Source: Enterobacter wuhouensis (GTDB lineage Bacteria > Pseudomonadota > Gammaproteobacteria > Enterobacterales > Enterobacteriaceae). Taken from it: a stretch of 64,000 bases of DNA. The stretch covers positions 620,001 through 684,000 of the forward strand of contig NZ_SJOO01000001.1 of NCBI RefSeq assembly GCF_004331265.1, read 5' to 3'. A program made the position numbers and the translations under genes. A model generated the notes under the pieces. The model worked only from the letters and a program-made list of their open reading frames with translations. It ran no database searches and was not told the DNA's origin. Shown one piece after another: positions 7,863 to 16,990 of this stretch. The first letter of the stretch is position 1, and each line of letters starts with the position of its first letter.

Positions 7863-8621
7863 ATGGCCGACTGGAACCCTTCGCTATACCTGCAGTACGG
7901 TGCTGAACGAACACGCCCTGCCGTTGAACTGCTTGCCAGAGTCACGCTGGACGAGCCCGCCGCCATCGTTGATTTAGGCTGCGGGCCGGCCAACAGCACC
8001 GCCCTCTTAAAGCAACGCTGGCCTTCCGCGCACATTACCGGCGTGGATAATTCCCCGGCGATGCTGGCGGAAGCGCGCAGCAATTTGCCTGACTGCAGCT
8101 TTGTTGAAGCCGATATTCGCCACTACAGGCCGGGCCGCCCGCTGGATCTGATTTATGCCAACGCCTCTCTTCAGTGGCTCCCCGACCATTACGACCTGCT
8201 GCCTCATCTTGTCTCTTTGCTGACGTTACGGGGCGTTCTGGCGATCCAGATGCCTGATAACTGGATGGAACCCACGCACGTTTCCATGCGCGAGGTCGCT
8301 TATGAGCAGGGCTATCCCGATCGGGGCCGCGAGCCGTTGCCTGGCGTGCATGCCTATTACGATATTCTTACCGATGCGGGATGCGACGTGGATATCTGGC
8401 GGACAACCTATTTTCACAAAATGCGTTCACACCAGGCGATTATTGACTGGGTGAGCGCCACGGGGCTGCGGCCATGGCTGAAGGAACTAAACCAAAGCGA
8501 GCAAGAGGCTTATCTGAGGCGGTATCATGAGCTGCTTGAAGAGCAGTATCCGCTCCAGGAGAACGGGCAGATACTGCTGGCATTTCCACGGCTGTTCATC
8601 GTCGCTAAACGTCAGCCCTGA
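7863..8621 (+). CDS. tam: Trans-aconitate 2-methyltransferase
   Basis: A SAM-dependent methyltransferase that esterifies trans-aconitate, a toxic by-product of aconitase. The 252-residue length equals the E. coli enzyme. Motif I (VDLGCGP, about residues 36-42), the acidic loop in GVDNSPAML and the family's [11 protein letters not shown] are present. It has its own start after GGAGACGCACT. The gene sits near yneE and uxaB, as in E. coli, where it is next to yneE; here a dipZ/two-component block separates them. Confidence 0.95.
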   Translation: MADWNPSLYLQYGAERTRPAVELLARVTLDEPAAIVDLGCGPANSTALLKQRWPSAHITGVDNSPAMLAEARSNLPDCSFVEADIRHYRPGRPLDLIYANASLQWLPDHYDLLPHLVSLLTLRGVLAIQMPDNWMEPTHVSMREVAYEQGYPDRGREPLPGVHAYYDILTDAGCDVDIWRTTYFHKMRSHQAIIDWVSATGLRPWLKELNQSEQEAYLRRYHELLEEQYPLQENGQILLAFPRLFIVAKRQP

Positions 8622-8639
8622 GCGGTTCTTTAATAAGTA

Positions 8640-9830
8640 TCAGGAGCGTGCCTCTTTAAGCAGCTGTTGAATGACCTTTTCCTGCTGGTCGACATTTCCT
8701 TCGCCAAACGAGGTATAGCGCAGCTGCCCTTTTGCATCGAAAAAGTAATGTGCAGGCCAGTACTGGTTACCAAATGCATTCCAGATCTGATAGTTGTTAT
8801 CCGTCACAACCCGATAGGGCAACTGCCATTTGTTCACCGCATTTTTTACCGACGAAATCGGTTTTTCCCAGGGATATTCCGGCGTGTGGACACCGATGAC
8901 CACAAGGCCCTGTGGCTGGTACTTATTCGCCCATTCACGCACGTGCGGGAGCGTGTGCTGGCAGTTGATACAGTCCCAGGTCCAGAAGTCGATCAGCACC
9001 ACCTTGCCCCGCAGGGACTCAGACGTGACAGGGTCACCGTTTATCCAGCCGGTACCTCCGCTTAATGACGGCAGCTGGCTGCGGGTCACGGGCATCTCCA
9101 CCGGCTGGAGCTTCACCGAAGGCGCAGCCGGTTCCGTCAGGCTCAGCAGCGTATTTTCCAGCCTGTCCGCCACGCCGTTGGCCCCTTTTACTGCCGACGT
9201 CATGCCCGTAGCGTTAAACACCACCGCTGCCAGCATCATAACCCCCGCGCCCTGACGCAGCCTTGCCATGAGCGCAGACTTCGCGCGCAGGGGTGCCATC
9301 AGCGCTTTGCCTCCCATGATAAGCAGGCCCAGCATCAGGGCACATCCGCTGCCGTAGGCGGCCAGCAGCGCCCCCGTGGCGATAGCCGAGTGCCCGGCAA
9401 TATTGATGCTGAAAATGGCGCCCAGTATTGGGCCCGCGCACGGCGACCAAAGCAATCCGACGGCCAGTCCCGCCAGGAAGGCAGAGCCCATACCGCGCGT
9501 TTGCCCGCTGCGGGTATTCAGGATATTGCCCGCGCTGACCGCAGGCCCCGCAATGCGCTGGGCGAAGGGAGGAAAAATAAGCGCCAGCGCGGCAATCGCG
9601 AAAATGGTAAGCGCCACCCAACGCCCTATTATCGTGGCGCTGGCGATCCACTCGCTGGCAGCCGTGACGACCATGGCTACCAGCGTGAACATCACAATCA
9701 TACCGACCAGGAGCGCCAGTATATGTCGCCGCTGGCCCTGAAAGCCGGCAAACAGCAGGGGAATAACGGGAAGCGTGCACGGGCTAAGCAGGCTTACCAT
9801 CCCGCCTAAAAACGCGATTATTAAAAACAT
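8640..9830 (-). CDS. DipZ-like protein: CcdA membrane domain fused to TlpA-like thioredoxin domain
   Basis: A 396-residue fusion. Residues 1-215 form a CcdA/DsbD-type electron-transfer membrane domain with the paired cysteines Cys18 (LSPCTLP) and Cys131 (WSPCAGP). After a linker, residues 250-396 form a periplasmic thioredoxin-like domain with active site WDCINC (Cys287, Cys290). The protein should carry reducing equivalents from cytoplasmic thioredoxin to an exported partner. The ATG with GTGAGG upstream is chosen over one six codons earlier. It lies downstream of a two-component system on the same strand and may belong to its regulon. Confidence 0.88.
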   Translation of the reverse strand: MFLIIAFLGGMVSLLSPCTLPVIPLLFAGFQGQRRHILALLVGMIVMFTLVAMVVTAASEWIASATIIGRWVALTIFAIAALALIFPPFAQRIAGPAVSAGNILNTRSGQTRGMGSAFLAGLAVGLLWSPCAGPILGAIFSINIAGHSAIATGALLAAYGSGCALMLGLLIMGGKALMAPLRAKSALMARLRQGAGVMMLAAVVFNATGMTSAVKGANGVADRLENTLLSLTEPAAPSVKLQPVEMPVTRSQLPSLSGGTGWINGDPVTSESLRGKVVLIDFWTWDCINCQHTLPHVREWANKYQPQGLVVIGVHTPEYPWEKPISSVKNAVNKWQLPYRVVTDNNYQIWNAFGNQYWPAHYFFDAKGQLRYTSFGEGNVDQQEKVIQQLLKEARS

Positions 9831-9886
9831 ATTAACCTCACATGACAAGTTACCTGCGAAGCTGCAGTAAGGTCATTTCAACGCGC

Positions 9887-9907
9887 GGATATGTTCAGGA
9901 TATGTGC
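9887..9907 (-). promoter_or_regulatory. Direct repeat upstream of dipZ, candidate response-regulator site
   Basis: On the plus strand GGATATGTTC (9887-9896) is followed one base later by GGATATGTGC (9898-9907), an 11-base direct repeat typical of OmpR-family binding. A single GGATATGTGC occurs upstream of the alpha/beta hydrolase gene at the other end of the two-component cluster. Binding by the neighbouring regulator is inferred. Confidence 0.45.
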
Positions 9908-9960
9908 AAAACGGGGTGTTTTGTCTGCCTGCGTATCGACACGGCAGGCAGATACAAAAC
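9907..9960. other. Two overlapping, mutually exclusive hairpins
   Basis: CAAAAC-GGGGT-GTTTTG (9907-9923) shares its right arm with a larger stem, GTTTTGTCTGCCTGC (9918-9932) against 9944-9960, with a two-base bulge. It lies between the histidine-kinase stop and dipZ. It may be a terminator or a readthrough switch; no clear U-run follows on the minus strand. Confidence 0.4.
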
Positions 9961-9967
9961 CGTACAA

Positions 9968-11266
9968 TCAGCGGCGCGGCAAGGTGATGGACACGTCCAG
10001 ACCGCCTTCGATACGGTTAGCCAAATGCAGCTTACCCTCAAGCTGTACGGTGAGCTGCGCCGCGATCGCCAGGCCAAGCCCTGTGCCCCCGGTATCCCGG
10101 TTGCGTGACGTTTCAACCCGATAGAACGGCTGCAGGACGGCGTCAAGTTCGGCCTCGGGTATGCCAGGCCCACCGTCAATAATATGAATAACGACCTGCC
10201 CGGGATCGGAATCCTCAATCTCAATGATGGCGTAATCCCCAAACTTAAGCGCGTTATCCAGCAGGTTTGTCATCACCCGGCGGAGCGCCTGCGGACGAGT
10301 GACGATGGGCAATCGTGCTTCACCTGCCTGAAACTGCACGTTTTTACCAATATCCTGATAATCACAGGCAATGCTGTTTACCCAGGCATTTAGCTCCATC
10401 CTGAGCGGCGTCTCTTCAAGGGATTCTGATGACCGGGCATAGGCAATGCCCTCGCGTACGAGACGCGACATGTTGTCCAGGTCGTTCATCAGCTTGTCGC
10501 GCAGCTCGGGGTGATCCGCCATTTCGACGCGCAGCTTCATCCGGGTGATTGGGGTTTGCAGGTCGTGAGAAATCGAGGCCAGGATCTGGGCGCGCTCGCG
10601 AAGATAAGACTGGATACGCGACTGCATGGCGTTGAAGGCGTGCGCTGCCCGCTGAACCTCTACGGGCCCCTGCTCCGTCATCGGCGTATTTGCCGCCGGG
10701 TCAAGCGAGTCCACCGCGCGGGTAAACAGCGAAAAGGGTCGCACCACCTGACGAACGGCAATCCATGAACAGGCCGCTACGAGCAGCAGCTGCAGGACAA
10801 GCACAACCGGCAACCAGCTGGCGACGGGCGGCATGCGGGGGATCAGATCGATGGTTAACGGCGCGCCGTCGCTCAGGGTGAGATGGGCCTGAATATGGGA
10901 AAAGGGTCCGGGAACGGCGGTAAAGCTGAGAGGATAATCTCCCGAGAGCGTCTCTTTCAGGGTGCGGATCGCATCATGAGAGCGCTTATCCTTCGGCGCC
11001 GCCCCCGGCTCGCCGGGACCAAGAATGTAACGGTAGTTACCCCGATCCAGGCGCCCCAGCCAGGCCGCGCGCTCTTTCGCCGGCAGCCTGTCGAGGATCG
11101 CCACGCTGGTCGCGACATCGTACTCCAGATTGCCTAGCATCACCGTGCGGGCGCTGCGCATCCGCTCGACCATCACCAGCGTCAGGCTAAGCGCATTTGC
11201 CAGCAATAGCCCAACAAGAACGATGATGAGCAGCCGGGCCAGCAACGAGCGGGGCCAGAGCGTCAT
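9968..11266 (-). CDS. Two-component sensor histidine kinase
   Basis: A 432-residue membrane kinase: first membrane helix about residues 10-32, a periplasmic sensor region to about 148, a second helix about 150-172, HAMP-like linker, and dimerisation domain with His234 in SISHDLQTP. The ATP-binding domain shows NLLDNALKFG, DGGPGIP and GTGLGLAIA. The architecture is that of the EnvZ/RstB class. The start overlaps the response-regulator stop by four bases (ATGA). The signal is unknown; the neighbouring thiol-redox protein suggests an envelope or redox signal, which is inference. Confidence 0.93.
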   Translation of the reverse strand: MTLWPRSLLARLLIIVLVGLLLANALSLTLVMVERMRSARTVMLGNLEYDVATSVAILDRLPAKERAAWLGRLDRGNYRYILGPGEPGAAPKDKRSHDAIRTLKETLSGDYPLSFTAVPGPFSHIQAHLTLSDGAPLTIDLIPRMPPVASWLPVVLVLQLLLVAACSWIAVRQVVRPFSLFTRAVDSLDPAANTPMTEQGPVEVQRAAHAFNAMQSRIQSYLRERAQILASISHDLQTPITRMKLRVEMADHPELRDKLMNDLDNMSRLVREGIAYARSSESLEETPLRMELNAWVNSIACDYQDIGKNVQFQAGEARLPIVTRPQALRRVMTNLLDNALKFGDYAIIEIEDSDPGQVVIHIIDGGPGIPEAELDAVLQPFYRVETSRNRDTGGTGLGLAIAAQLTVQLEGKLHLANRIEGGLDVSITLPRR

Positions 11267-12003
11267 TCATTGGCCTCTTTTATCGTGACAGGCATGGTGA
11301 ATACGTAACCTTCGCTGCGCACGGTCTTAATATAGGCAGGCGTGCGCGCATCTTCGTTCAGACGCTGGCGAACGCGGCTCACCAGCAGATCGATTGAGCG
11401 TTCAAACAGCTCGGCATCGCGGCCCTGCGTCAGGTTGAGAAGCTGATCCCGCGTCAGAACGCGCTGAGGGTGATCGAGAAAGACGCGCAACAGCCGGTAC
11501 TCCGCCCCGCTCAGCGCCACGATTGTCCCTTCGCCGTCTATTAAATGACGCGCCACGGTGTCCAGCTGCCATTCACCGAAGCTTACCAGCCGCCCGGCTT
11601 CCGTTACCTGAAGATTAGGCGGCATCGTGCGAAAACGTCGCAAAATAGCCTTGATACGTGCGAGCAGCTCGCGGGCAACAAACGGTTTAACCACGTAATC
11701 GTCTGCGCCCATCTCCAGGCCCAGGATGCGATCGGTATCTTCGTTACGCGCCGTCAGCATCAGGATCGGCAGATCTTTATGCTTGCCGCTGCGTAGCTGT
11801 CGACACAGCGTAAGCCCGTCATCGCCCGGCATCATCACGTCCAGCACCACAAGGTCGATATGCTGTTTGTCGAGCACGGCGCGCATCTCTTTGCCGTTTG
11901 CCGCCCCGGACGCGTGATAGCCGGACTTGATGAGATAGTCGACAACCAGTTCACGGATATCCCTGTCGTCATCGACGACAAGGATATGATCAATATGCTC
12001 CAC
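11263..12003 (-). CDS. OmpR-family response regulator
   Basis: A 246-residue regulator with receiver domain (acidic pocket VVDDDRD, phospho-acceptor Asp55 in VVLDVMMPGDDG, Lys in YVVKPF) and a C-terminal winged helix (ELFERSIDLLVSRVRQRLNED, with IKTVRSEGYVF). It forms an operon with the kinase. The alpha/beta hydrolase lies 44 bases upstream on the same strand and dipZ follows the kinase, so all four may be co-regulated. I do not recognise a named E. coli orthologue. Confidence 0.93.
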   Translation of the reverse strand: MEHIDHILVVDDDRDIRELVVDYLIKSGYHASGAANGKEMRAVLDKQHIDLVVLDVMMPGDDGLTLCRQLRSGKHKDLPILMLTARNEDTDRILGLEMGADDYVVKPFVARELLARIKAILRRFRTMPPNLQVTEAGRLVSFGEWQLDTVARHLIDGEGTIVALSGAEYRLLRVFLDHPQRVLTRDQLLNLTQGRDAELFERSIDLLVSRVRQRLNEDARTPAYIKTVRSEGYVFTMPVTIKEANE

Positions 12004-12047
12004 CGGACTCTCCTGAATGAGGGGTAACGTATTGAAAATAGCACATT

Positions 12048-13043
12048 TCAGAGTTTATCAGCGTCGATAACCGCTTTGACAAAGTCCTGAGGATCTTCCT
12101 GCGGCGGGTTATGTCCGACGGTAGCCCCAAAGGTGCGATGTTCATATTTGCCGGTGAACTTACTCGCATACGCCTGCGGCGCAGGATGTGGTGCCCCGTT
12201 GTTTCCGCCTTCGATAGTGATGGTCGGAACGCTGATGTTCGGCAGCGTGGCCAGTTTCTGCTCGTAGCCGTCGTATTTGCGTTCCCCTTTTTCCAGACCT
12301 AAACGCCAGCGGTAGTTGCTGAGCGTGACCGCAACGTGATCCGGATTATCCAGCGATTTAGCGCTGGCGTTAAAGGTAGCGTCGGTGAATTTCCAGTCCG
12401 GCGACGCCTGGGACCAGATCAGGCGGGCAAAATCATGGGTATTTTTAGCATAGCCTTCAGCACCGCGCGGGGTGGCAAAATAGAACTGATACCACCACTG
12501 CAACTCCGCTTTCGGCGGCAGCGGCTGTTTGCCAATGTCCTGGCTGCCGATCAGATAACCGCTTACCGAGACCAGCGATTTTACGCGCTCAGGCCAGAGC
12601 GCCGCGACGATGTCCGCGGTGCGTGCCCCCCAGTCGTACCCTGCGAAAACGGCCTGCTTAATATTGAGGGCATCCATCAGGTTAACGATATCTTTCGCCA
12701 TGGCTGAGGGCTGACCGTTGCGCGGCGTTTTGGCAGAGAGGAACCGCGTGGTGCCGTACCCGCGAAGCGAAGGAACGATGACCCGATAGCCTTTAGCCGC
12801 CAGCGCGGGTGCGACGTCGGCGTAGCTGTGAATATCATACGGCCAGCCGTGAAGCAGAATCACCGGCTGGCCATTTTTCGGTCCGATATCGACATATCCG
12901 ACGCTGAGATCGCCGGCGTTAATCTGCTGAGGTTGATTAAACGCTGCGGCGTAATCGGCGCCGGCTGCTTCGGCCTGACATGACATTACGGTACCGAGAG
13001 AAACGGTTAAAGCCAGAGCTGAATATGCAAGTTTGCTAAACAT
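12048..13043 (-). CDS. Exported alpha/beta hydrolase (epoxide-hydrolase-like)
   Basis: A 331-residue protein with an N-terminal signal peptide (MFSKLAYSALALTVSLG..., cleavage near QAEA). It shows the oxyanion motif LLHGWPYD, a nucleophile elbow GYDWGA with Asp in place of Ser, as in epoxide hydrolases and haloalkane dehalogenases, and a C-terminal catalytic His in VGHNPPQE. It is therefore probably a periplasmic hydrolase of epoxides or related small molecules; the substrate is unknown. The ATG preceded by GGAG is chosen over one 15 codons upstream that would bury the signal peptide. Confidence 0.85.
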   Translation of the reverse strand: MFSKLAYSALALTVSLGTVMSCQAEAAGADYAAAFNQPQQINAGDLSVGYVDIGPKNGQPVILLHGWPYDIHSYADVAPALAAKGYRVIVPSLRGYGTTRFLSAKTPRNGQPSAMAKDIVNLMDALNIKQAVFAGYDWGARTADIVAALWPERVKSLVSVSGYLIGSQDIGKQPLPPKAELQWWYQFYFATPRGAEGYAKNTHDFARLIWSQASPDWKFTDATFNASAKSLDNPDHVAVTLSNYRWRLGLEKGERKYDGYEQKLATLPNISVPTITIEGGNNGAPHPAPQAYASKFTGKYEHRTFGATVGHNPPQEDPQDFVKAVIDADKL

Positions 13044-13101
13044 GGTGTTATCTCCGATTGGGTTTAAATCACGGGGATATAACACCATTTATTTGTATAG
13101 C

Positions 13102-13111
13102 GGATATGTGC
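13102..13111 (-). promoter_or_regulatory. GGATATGTGC motif upstream of the alpha/beta hydrolase
   Basis: This ten-base motif is identical to one of the two copies before dipZ, and lies about 60 bases upstream of the hydrolase start. Only one good copy is visible here. It is a candidate half-site for the response regulator encoded next door. Confidence 0.35.
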
Positions 13112-13192
13112 GAAAAGGTCTTTATTGTATGCCCGTGTAGGTATCCGGAAACCCGATACACTGTGATACAAACGCAGGCGATTAAGCCTGGG

Positions 13193-13663
13193 TTACAAAT
13201 CAAGTGCCATTGCAAAACAGCGTAGTTTCGCACCGGCCATGCGGGAATCATGTTCATTTTCACCCAGCGTGACGAACCCTTGCTTCTGATAAAAAGCGTG
13301 AGCGTTGGGTGTTGCATCAAGCATTAGTCGCGTAATACCGCGGGCCTGAGCCTCTTGTTTCAGTGCTTCCATAATCTGCGTCGCCAGCCCCTTTCCTCCC
13401 GCCTCCGGCAAGGTGAATATCGCCTCTATGCAATGGGTTTTAAGATCCAGATAGCCGGTAGCGGCTATGTCGCCGTTTACATCTTCGACCACGTAAAAGG
13501 GATTTTCGATCACCATCTGGCGATAGTGTTCCGGCATTTTCTCGGGCGTCCAGCGCGTAATGACGTCCGCGTCGTAGCTGGCTTTGCAGCCATATCGGAT
13601 TGCCTGGTTGCGAACGTTCCAGAGTATTTCCGCCTCATGGGGTTCAGCGCGTCTTAACGTCAT
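13193..13663 (-). CDS. GNAT family N-acetyltransferase
   Basis: A 156-residue GNAT enzyme. It begins TLRRAEPHEAEILWNVRN, and the acetyl-CoA loop is in TLPEAGGKGLATQIMEAL, followed by LMLDATPNAHAFYQKQGFVTLG, the typical C-terminal half. The ATG with GGAGGTGCC upstream is chosen over one 12 codons earlier. The acceptor is unknown. It is divergent from another acetyltransferase gene with a 107-base shared upstream region. Confidence 0.85.
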   Translation of the reverse strand: MTLRRAEPHEAEILWNVRNQAIRYGCKASYDADVITRWTPEKMPEHYRQMVIENPFYVVEDVNGDIAATGYLDLKTHCIEAIFTLPEAGGKGLATQIMEALKQEAQARGITRLMLDATPNAHAFYQKQGFVTLGENEHDSRMAGAKLRCFAMALDL

Positions 13664-13770
13664 TGGCACCTCCGCAAATTTAAGTAGTGATGAAATCAAA
13701 GAGAGTGTGTTAAAGATAAAAAATACCAGAAGGCCAACAAAAACATAACGCTTAAATAAGGAGATCGCGG

Positions 13771-14319
13771 ATGGCTTTACCGACGCTGGAGACAGAACGT
13801 TTGCTGCTAAAACCGCTGGTTGCCGGGGATGCGGTACCGATCCAGAGGCTGTATCCTCGCTGGGAAATTGTGCGCTACATGGTCTCCTCCGTGCCCTGGC
13901 CCTACCCTGAAAACGGCGCGGAGAACTATGTGAACAACGTGGCGCTGCCGGATATGGAAAAAGGCATCGCCTGGTTCTGGAGCATCCGCCGTCGCGAAAC
14001 GCCGGATGAACTGATGGGGATTATCTGCCTGTATGACGTGGAAGATAACAACCGTGGATTCTGGCTGGCACCTGAGTATCAGGGCCGGGGATATATGCGT
14101 GAAGCCAGCATTGCCGCCACGGATTATTGGTTCAATACGCTGAATAAGCCAGTGCTGCGCGCGCCGAAAGCGGCCTGCAACAGCCGCTCCCGGCGTATTT
14201 CAGCCAGTAGCGGCATGCGGCTAATCAGAACGGAAAAGAAAGCGTATGTCAGCGGACTGCTGGACTCGGAGCTGTGGGAGATTACCCGCGAAGAGTGGAA
14301 CGCCCGTCACGTCAGCTGA
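13771..14319 (+). CDS. RimJ/RimL-type GNAT acetyltransferase
   Basis: A 182-residue enzyme of the ribosomal-protein acetyltransferase-like branch: LETERLLLKPLVAGDA at the start, the acetyl-CoA loop GFWLAPEYQGRGYMREA, and a C-terminal NSRSRRISASSGMRLI in the usual place of the NxxSxRxxEKxGF motif. Substrate unknown; such proteins also acetylate small amines. Its 3' end overlaps the convergent yneE gene by 13 bases. It starts after AAGGAGATCGCGG. Confidence 0.85.
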   Translation: MALPTLETERLLLKPLVAGDAVPIQRLYPRWEIVRYMVSSVPWPYPENGAENYVNNVALPDMEKGIAWFWSIRRRETPDELMGIICLYDVEDNNRGFWLAPEYQGRGYMREASIAATDYWFNTLNKPVLRAPKAACNSRSRRISASSGMRLIRTEKKAYVSGLLDSELWEITREEWNARHVS

Positions 14320-15221
14320 TAGTACTTATCCGGGAATCGTCTTTCGGGAATGTTTTCTTCGTCGTTCATCTGCAGCAGATCGCGCTCCATCATGTTGCAG
14401 ATGGCGTCCAGCGGCAGGTCGTTATCTTCCGTACCAAACGGATCTTCCAGCTCTTCTGCCAGCGTGTCCAGCGAGATAAAGGTGTACGAAATCAGCGCGG
14501 AGACAAACGGCGTCATGTAGTGCAGGTCAACAACCAGCGCAAACGGCAGCATGATGCAGAACAGATATACCGTCCGGTGCAGGATCAGCGTGTAGGCAAA
14601 CGGCACGGGGGTTGTGGCAATACGCTCACAGCCGGAAAGAACAATCGACATATCATTAAGACGATTGTTCAGGCTGTGAAACAGGATGTCTGAAAGCTGT
14701 CCGTTTCGGCGGCGCACGGCCAGCCACTCCCCCATGATCAGTAAAATGCGATTCGCTGGCGAATTAGCGCCCATGACCTTGCGCAGATCGTCCGCGGTGA
14801 GATAAGGAGAGAGCTGTTCAGCATTGGTTTCACGGCGCAGCGTCATGCGCAGACAGTTTGCAAAGGCAATCTGCAGTCGAACAAACTCCCCCAGATGCTT
14901 ATCGTCCGGTAAGGTATTTTTAACCTCGCGAAACAGAGAGCGTGCCGCTATCATCAGTTGTCCCCAAAGCTGGCGAGCTTCGACGTAGCGCGAGTAGCAG
15001 GCGTTGTTTCTGAAGCCGAGAAATATCGCGATAGCCACGCCGAGGATGCTAAACGGGGCGACGGTAAATTTGATGCCAAGCGAGGTGTACCATGGCAGCA
15101 TCAGAATAACGGCGATAGAAAGCAGGAAGTTAAGCAGCAGCCGGGTATAAATTTTGGGTAATACCGAACCGTGCCAGACGAAAATCAGTTGTAACCAGTG
15201 CTGTTGAGGACGAACAATCAT
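14307..15221 (-). CDS. yneE: YneE, bestrophin-family membrane channel
   Basis: A 304-residue protein of the prokaryotic bestrophin family, which form pentameric ion channels in the inner membrane. Hydrophobic segments near residues 25-45 and 50-70, the conserved FLGFRNNACYSRYVEAR segment, and a C-terminal pair of helices (about 210-250) ending in TLAEELEDPFGTEDNDLP are typical. Length equals E. coli YneE. Position next to uxaB is conserved. Ion selectivity is not determinable here. Confidence 0.93.
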   Translation of the reverse strand: MIVRPQQHWLQLIFVWHGSVLPKIYTRLLLNFLLSIAVILMLPWYTSLGIKFTVAPFSILGVAIAIFLGFRNNACYSRYVEARQLWGQLMIAARSLFREVKNTLPDDKHLGEFVRLQIAFANCLRMTLRRETNAEQLSPYLTADDLRKVMGANSPANRILLIMGEWLAVRRRNGQLSDILFHSLNNRLNDMSIVLSGCERIATTPVPFAYTLILHRTVYLFCIMLPFALVVDLHYMTPFVSALISYTFISLDTLAEELEDPFGTEDNDLPLDAICNMMERDLLQMNDEENIPERRFPDKYYQLT

Positions 15222-15393
15222 AGTCAGTTTCAGGCAAGTAAAGAGCGTGGCTATTAAACGTGATCCCCATCACGGTTGCAAGCTTGTTAACAGGCCATTG
15301 CATTTTCTGTCCTGGCTGGCCTAAACCGCACGGTGCTGCAGGCTATTTTTAAAAACGGGGTAAATAGTATGTTGTAACTAATATTATGTTATT

Positions 15394-15414
15394 AAAAACC
15401 CGGCCTGAGCCGGG
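15394..15414 (-). terminator. Rho-independent terminator of uxaB
   Basis: CCCGGC-CTGA-GCCGGG, followed on the minus strand by five T residues, begins eight bases after the uxaB stop. Confidence 0.85.
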
Positions 15415-15422
15415 CAATGTTG

Positions 15423-16874
15423 TTAGCAGAGCGGTTTAACCGCGGCACGCATACCCTGCTGCAGAATCGCATCAAGATCCCGCGTAACCTGTTCTACCAA
15501 TCCGGTAACCTGAGTGAGATCGTTTTCCCAATGCTCGGCCACGCTCAGCACCGACGTCACCAGCTCGCGGGTGCTAATCTGCCTGTCGTGATGCTGGGTC
15601 CACAGCTGTTGGTAACGCTCAATCCAGTGAGCATCGTCCTGCACCGGATAGCTTTCGCCGTTACGCTCGCCGCGATAAAACGCAATCAGCGCAGCCAGGG
15701 CAAACGTCAGGCGTGACGGCAGTTTACCGGATGCCTTCTGCCCCGCCAGCAGCTGCGGCAGAATGCGCGTGCGGTACTTGGTCATCCCGTTGAGGGCAAT
15801 CGACAGCAGCTGATGCTTGATGTACGGGTTACGGAAGCGTCCCGTAACCGCACTGGCAAAGGACTCCAGCTCATCACGCGGGAGATCCAGCACGGGGATA
15901 ATTTCCTCGTAAATCGCTTTTTCGACAAACGCACACACGTCTTTATCGTTCATCGCTTCGCCGACCGTATCGAGGCCCGCCTGAAACGCGACGGGCACCA
16001 GCGCCGTGTGCGCACCGTTCAGAATCGCCACCTTACGCTCTTTGTACGGCTTAATGTCATCAACAATCAGCACGTTCAGCGGGAGTTTATCCAGGCGCAG
16101 CTCGCTGGCGAGGGATTTAGGCCCCTGGATCACGAACAGATAGAAGTGCTCGGCGGTATCAAGGAAGGCATCGTGATAGCCCAGCTCGCTCTCGAGCGCA
16201 GCCACTTCGTCACGCGGGTAGCCGGTAACAATACGGTCGACCAGGGTCGAGCAGAAGCTATTGGCATCGTTGAGCCACTGGGTAAAGGCCGCAGGCAGCG
16301 CCCACTCCTGGGCATAACGCAGCACAAGCTGACGCAGCGCATCGCCGTTGTAGTCAATCAGCTCGCAGGGAATGACGATCCAGCCTTTATCCGCTGCGCC
16401 GTTGAAATGGGTAAAGCGCTCAAACAGCAGTCGCGTCAGCTTCGCCGGATAGCTCACTGCGGGCGCGTCGTCGAATTTGTCGTTGGCGTGATAGCTGATG
16501 CCCGCTTCGGTAGTGTTTGAAAAGACAAAGCGCATTTCCGGATTGTGGGCAAGTTTAAGAAACTCGTCGTATTGGTCGTAAACGCTGATTTCGCGGTTAA
16601 CGGAGCGGATAAGACGCGCATCGCTGACCGCCTCGCCCTTCTCGTTCAAACCGCGAATAATCGTGGTATACAGGCCATCCTGGGTGCTCAGGGATGGCGG
16701 GAAATCGCTCTGGATCGGGCGCACAATCACCACGCCAGAGTTCAGGTCGGTATGTTCGTTTAGCAGATCGATTTGCCAGTCGACGAACGCGCGCAGGAAG
16801 TTGCCTTCACCAAACTGAATGATGCGTTCTGGGTAGAGAGCTCCGGGGAAATCACGACGGTTGAGTGTGTTCAC
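15423..16874 (-). CDS. uxaB: Tagaturonate reductase (altronate oxidoreductase)
   Basis: NADH-dependent reduction of D-tagaturonate to D-altronate in hexuronate breakdown, the step after UxaC on the galacturonate branch. The 483 residues match the E. coli enzyme. It opens [28 protein letters not shown] with the nucleotide-binding region, and [22 protein letters not shown] carries conserved residues of the mannitol-dehydrogenase superfamily. A TGATAAG-N13-CTTATCA dyad lies 33 bases upstream of the start (16907-16933), a possible operator. The GH28 gene 9 kb away could feed galacturonate into the same pathway. Confidence 0.96.
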   Translation of the reverse strand: MNTLNRRDFPGALYPERIIQFGEGNFLRAFVDWQIDLLNEHTDLNSGVVIVRPIQSDFPPSLSTQDGLYTTIIRGLNEKGEAVSDARLIRSVNREISVYDQYDEFLKLAHNPEMRFVFSNTTEAGISYHANDKFDDAPAVSYPAKLTRLLFERFTHFNGAADKGWIVIPCELIDYNGDALRQLVLRYAQEWALPAAFTQWLNDANSFCSTLVDRIVTGYPRDEVAALESELGYHDAFLDTAEHFYLFVIQGPKSLASELRLDKLPLNVLIVDDIKPYKERKVAILNGAHTALVPVAFQAGLDTVGEAMNDKDVCAFVEKAIYEEIIPVLDLPRDELESFASAVTGRFRNPYIKHQLLSIALNGMTKYRTRILPQLLAGQKASGKLPSRLTFALAALIAFYRGERNGESYPVQDDAHWIERYQQLWTQHHDRQISTRELVTSVLSVAEHWENDLTQVTGLVEQVTRDLDAILQQGMRAAVKPLC

Positions 16875-16990
16875 GGTGGGGTCCTTTAATGATTAGTCAT
16901 ACAGCCTGATAAGATTGGTGTAATAACTTATCAAACATTTCGACCAGGAACCCCTGTTTCGATCAATTCATGACGTAATTGTAAAAATAA

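Noticed and set aside
16907..16933. TGATAAG-N13-CTTATCA before uxaB as an ExuR/UxuR site
   Set aside because: It does not match the known hexuronate operator well, so it is only mentioned with uxaB.
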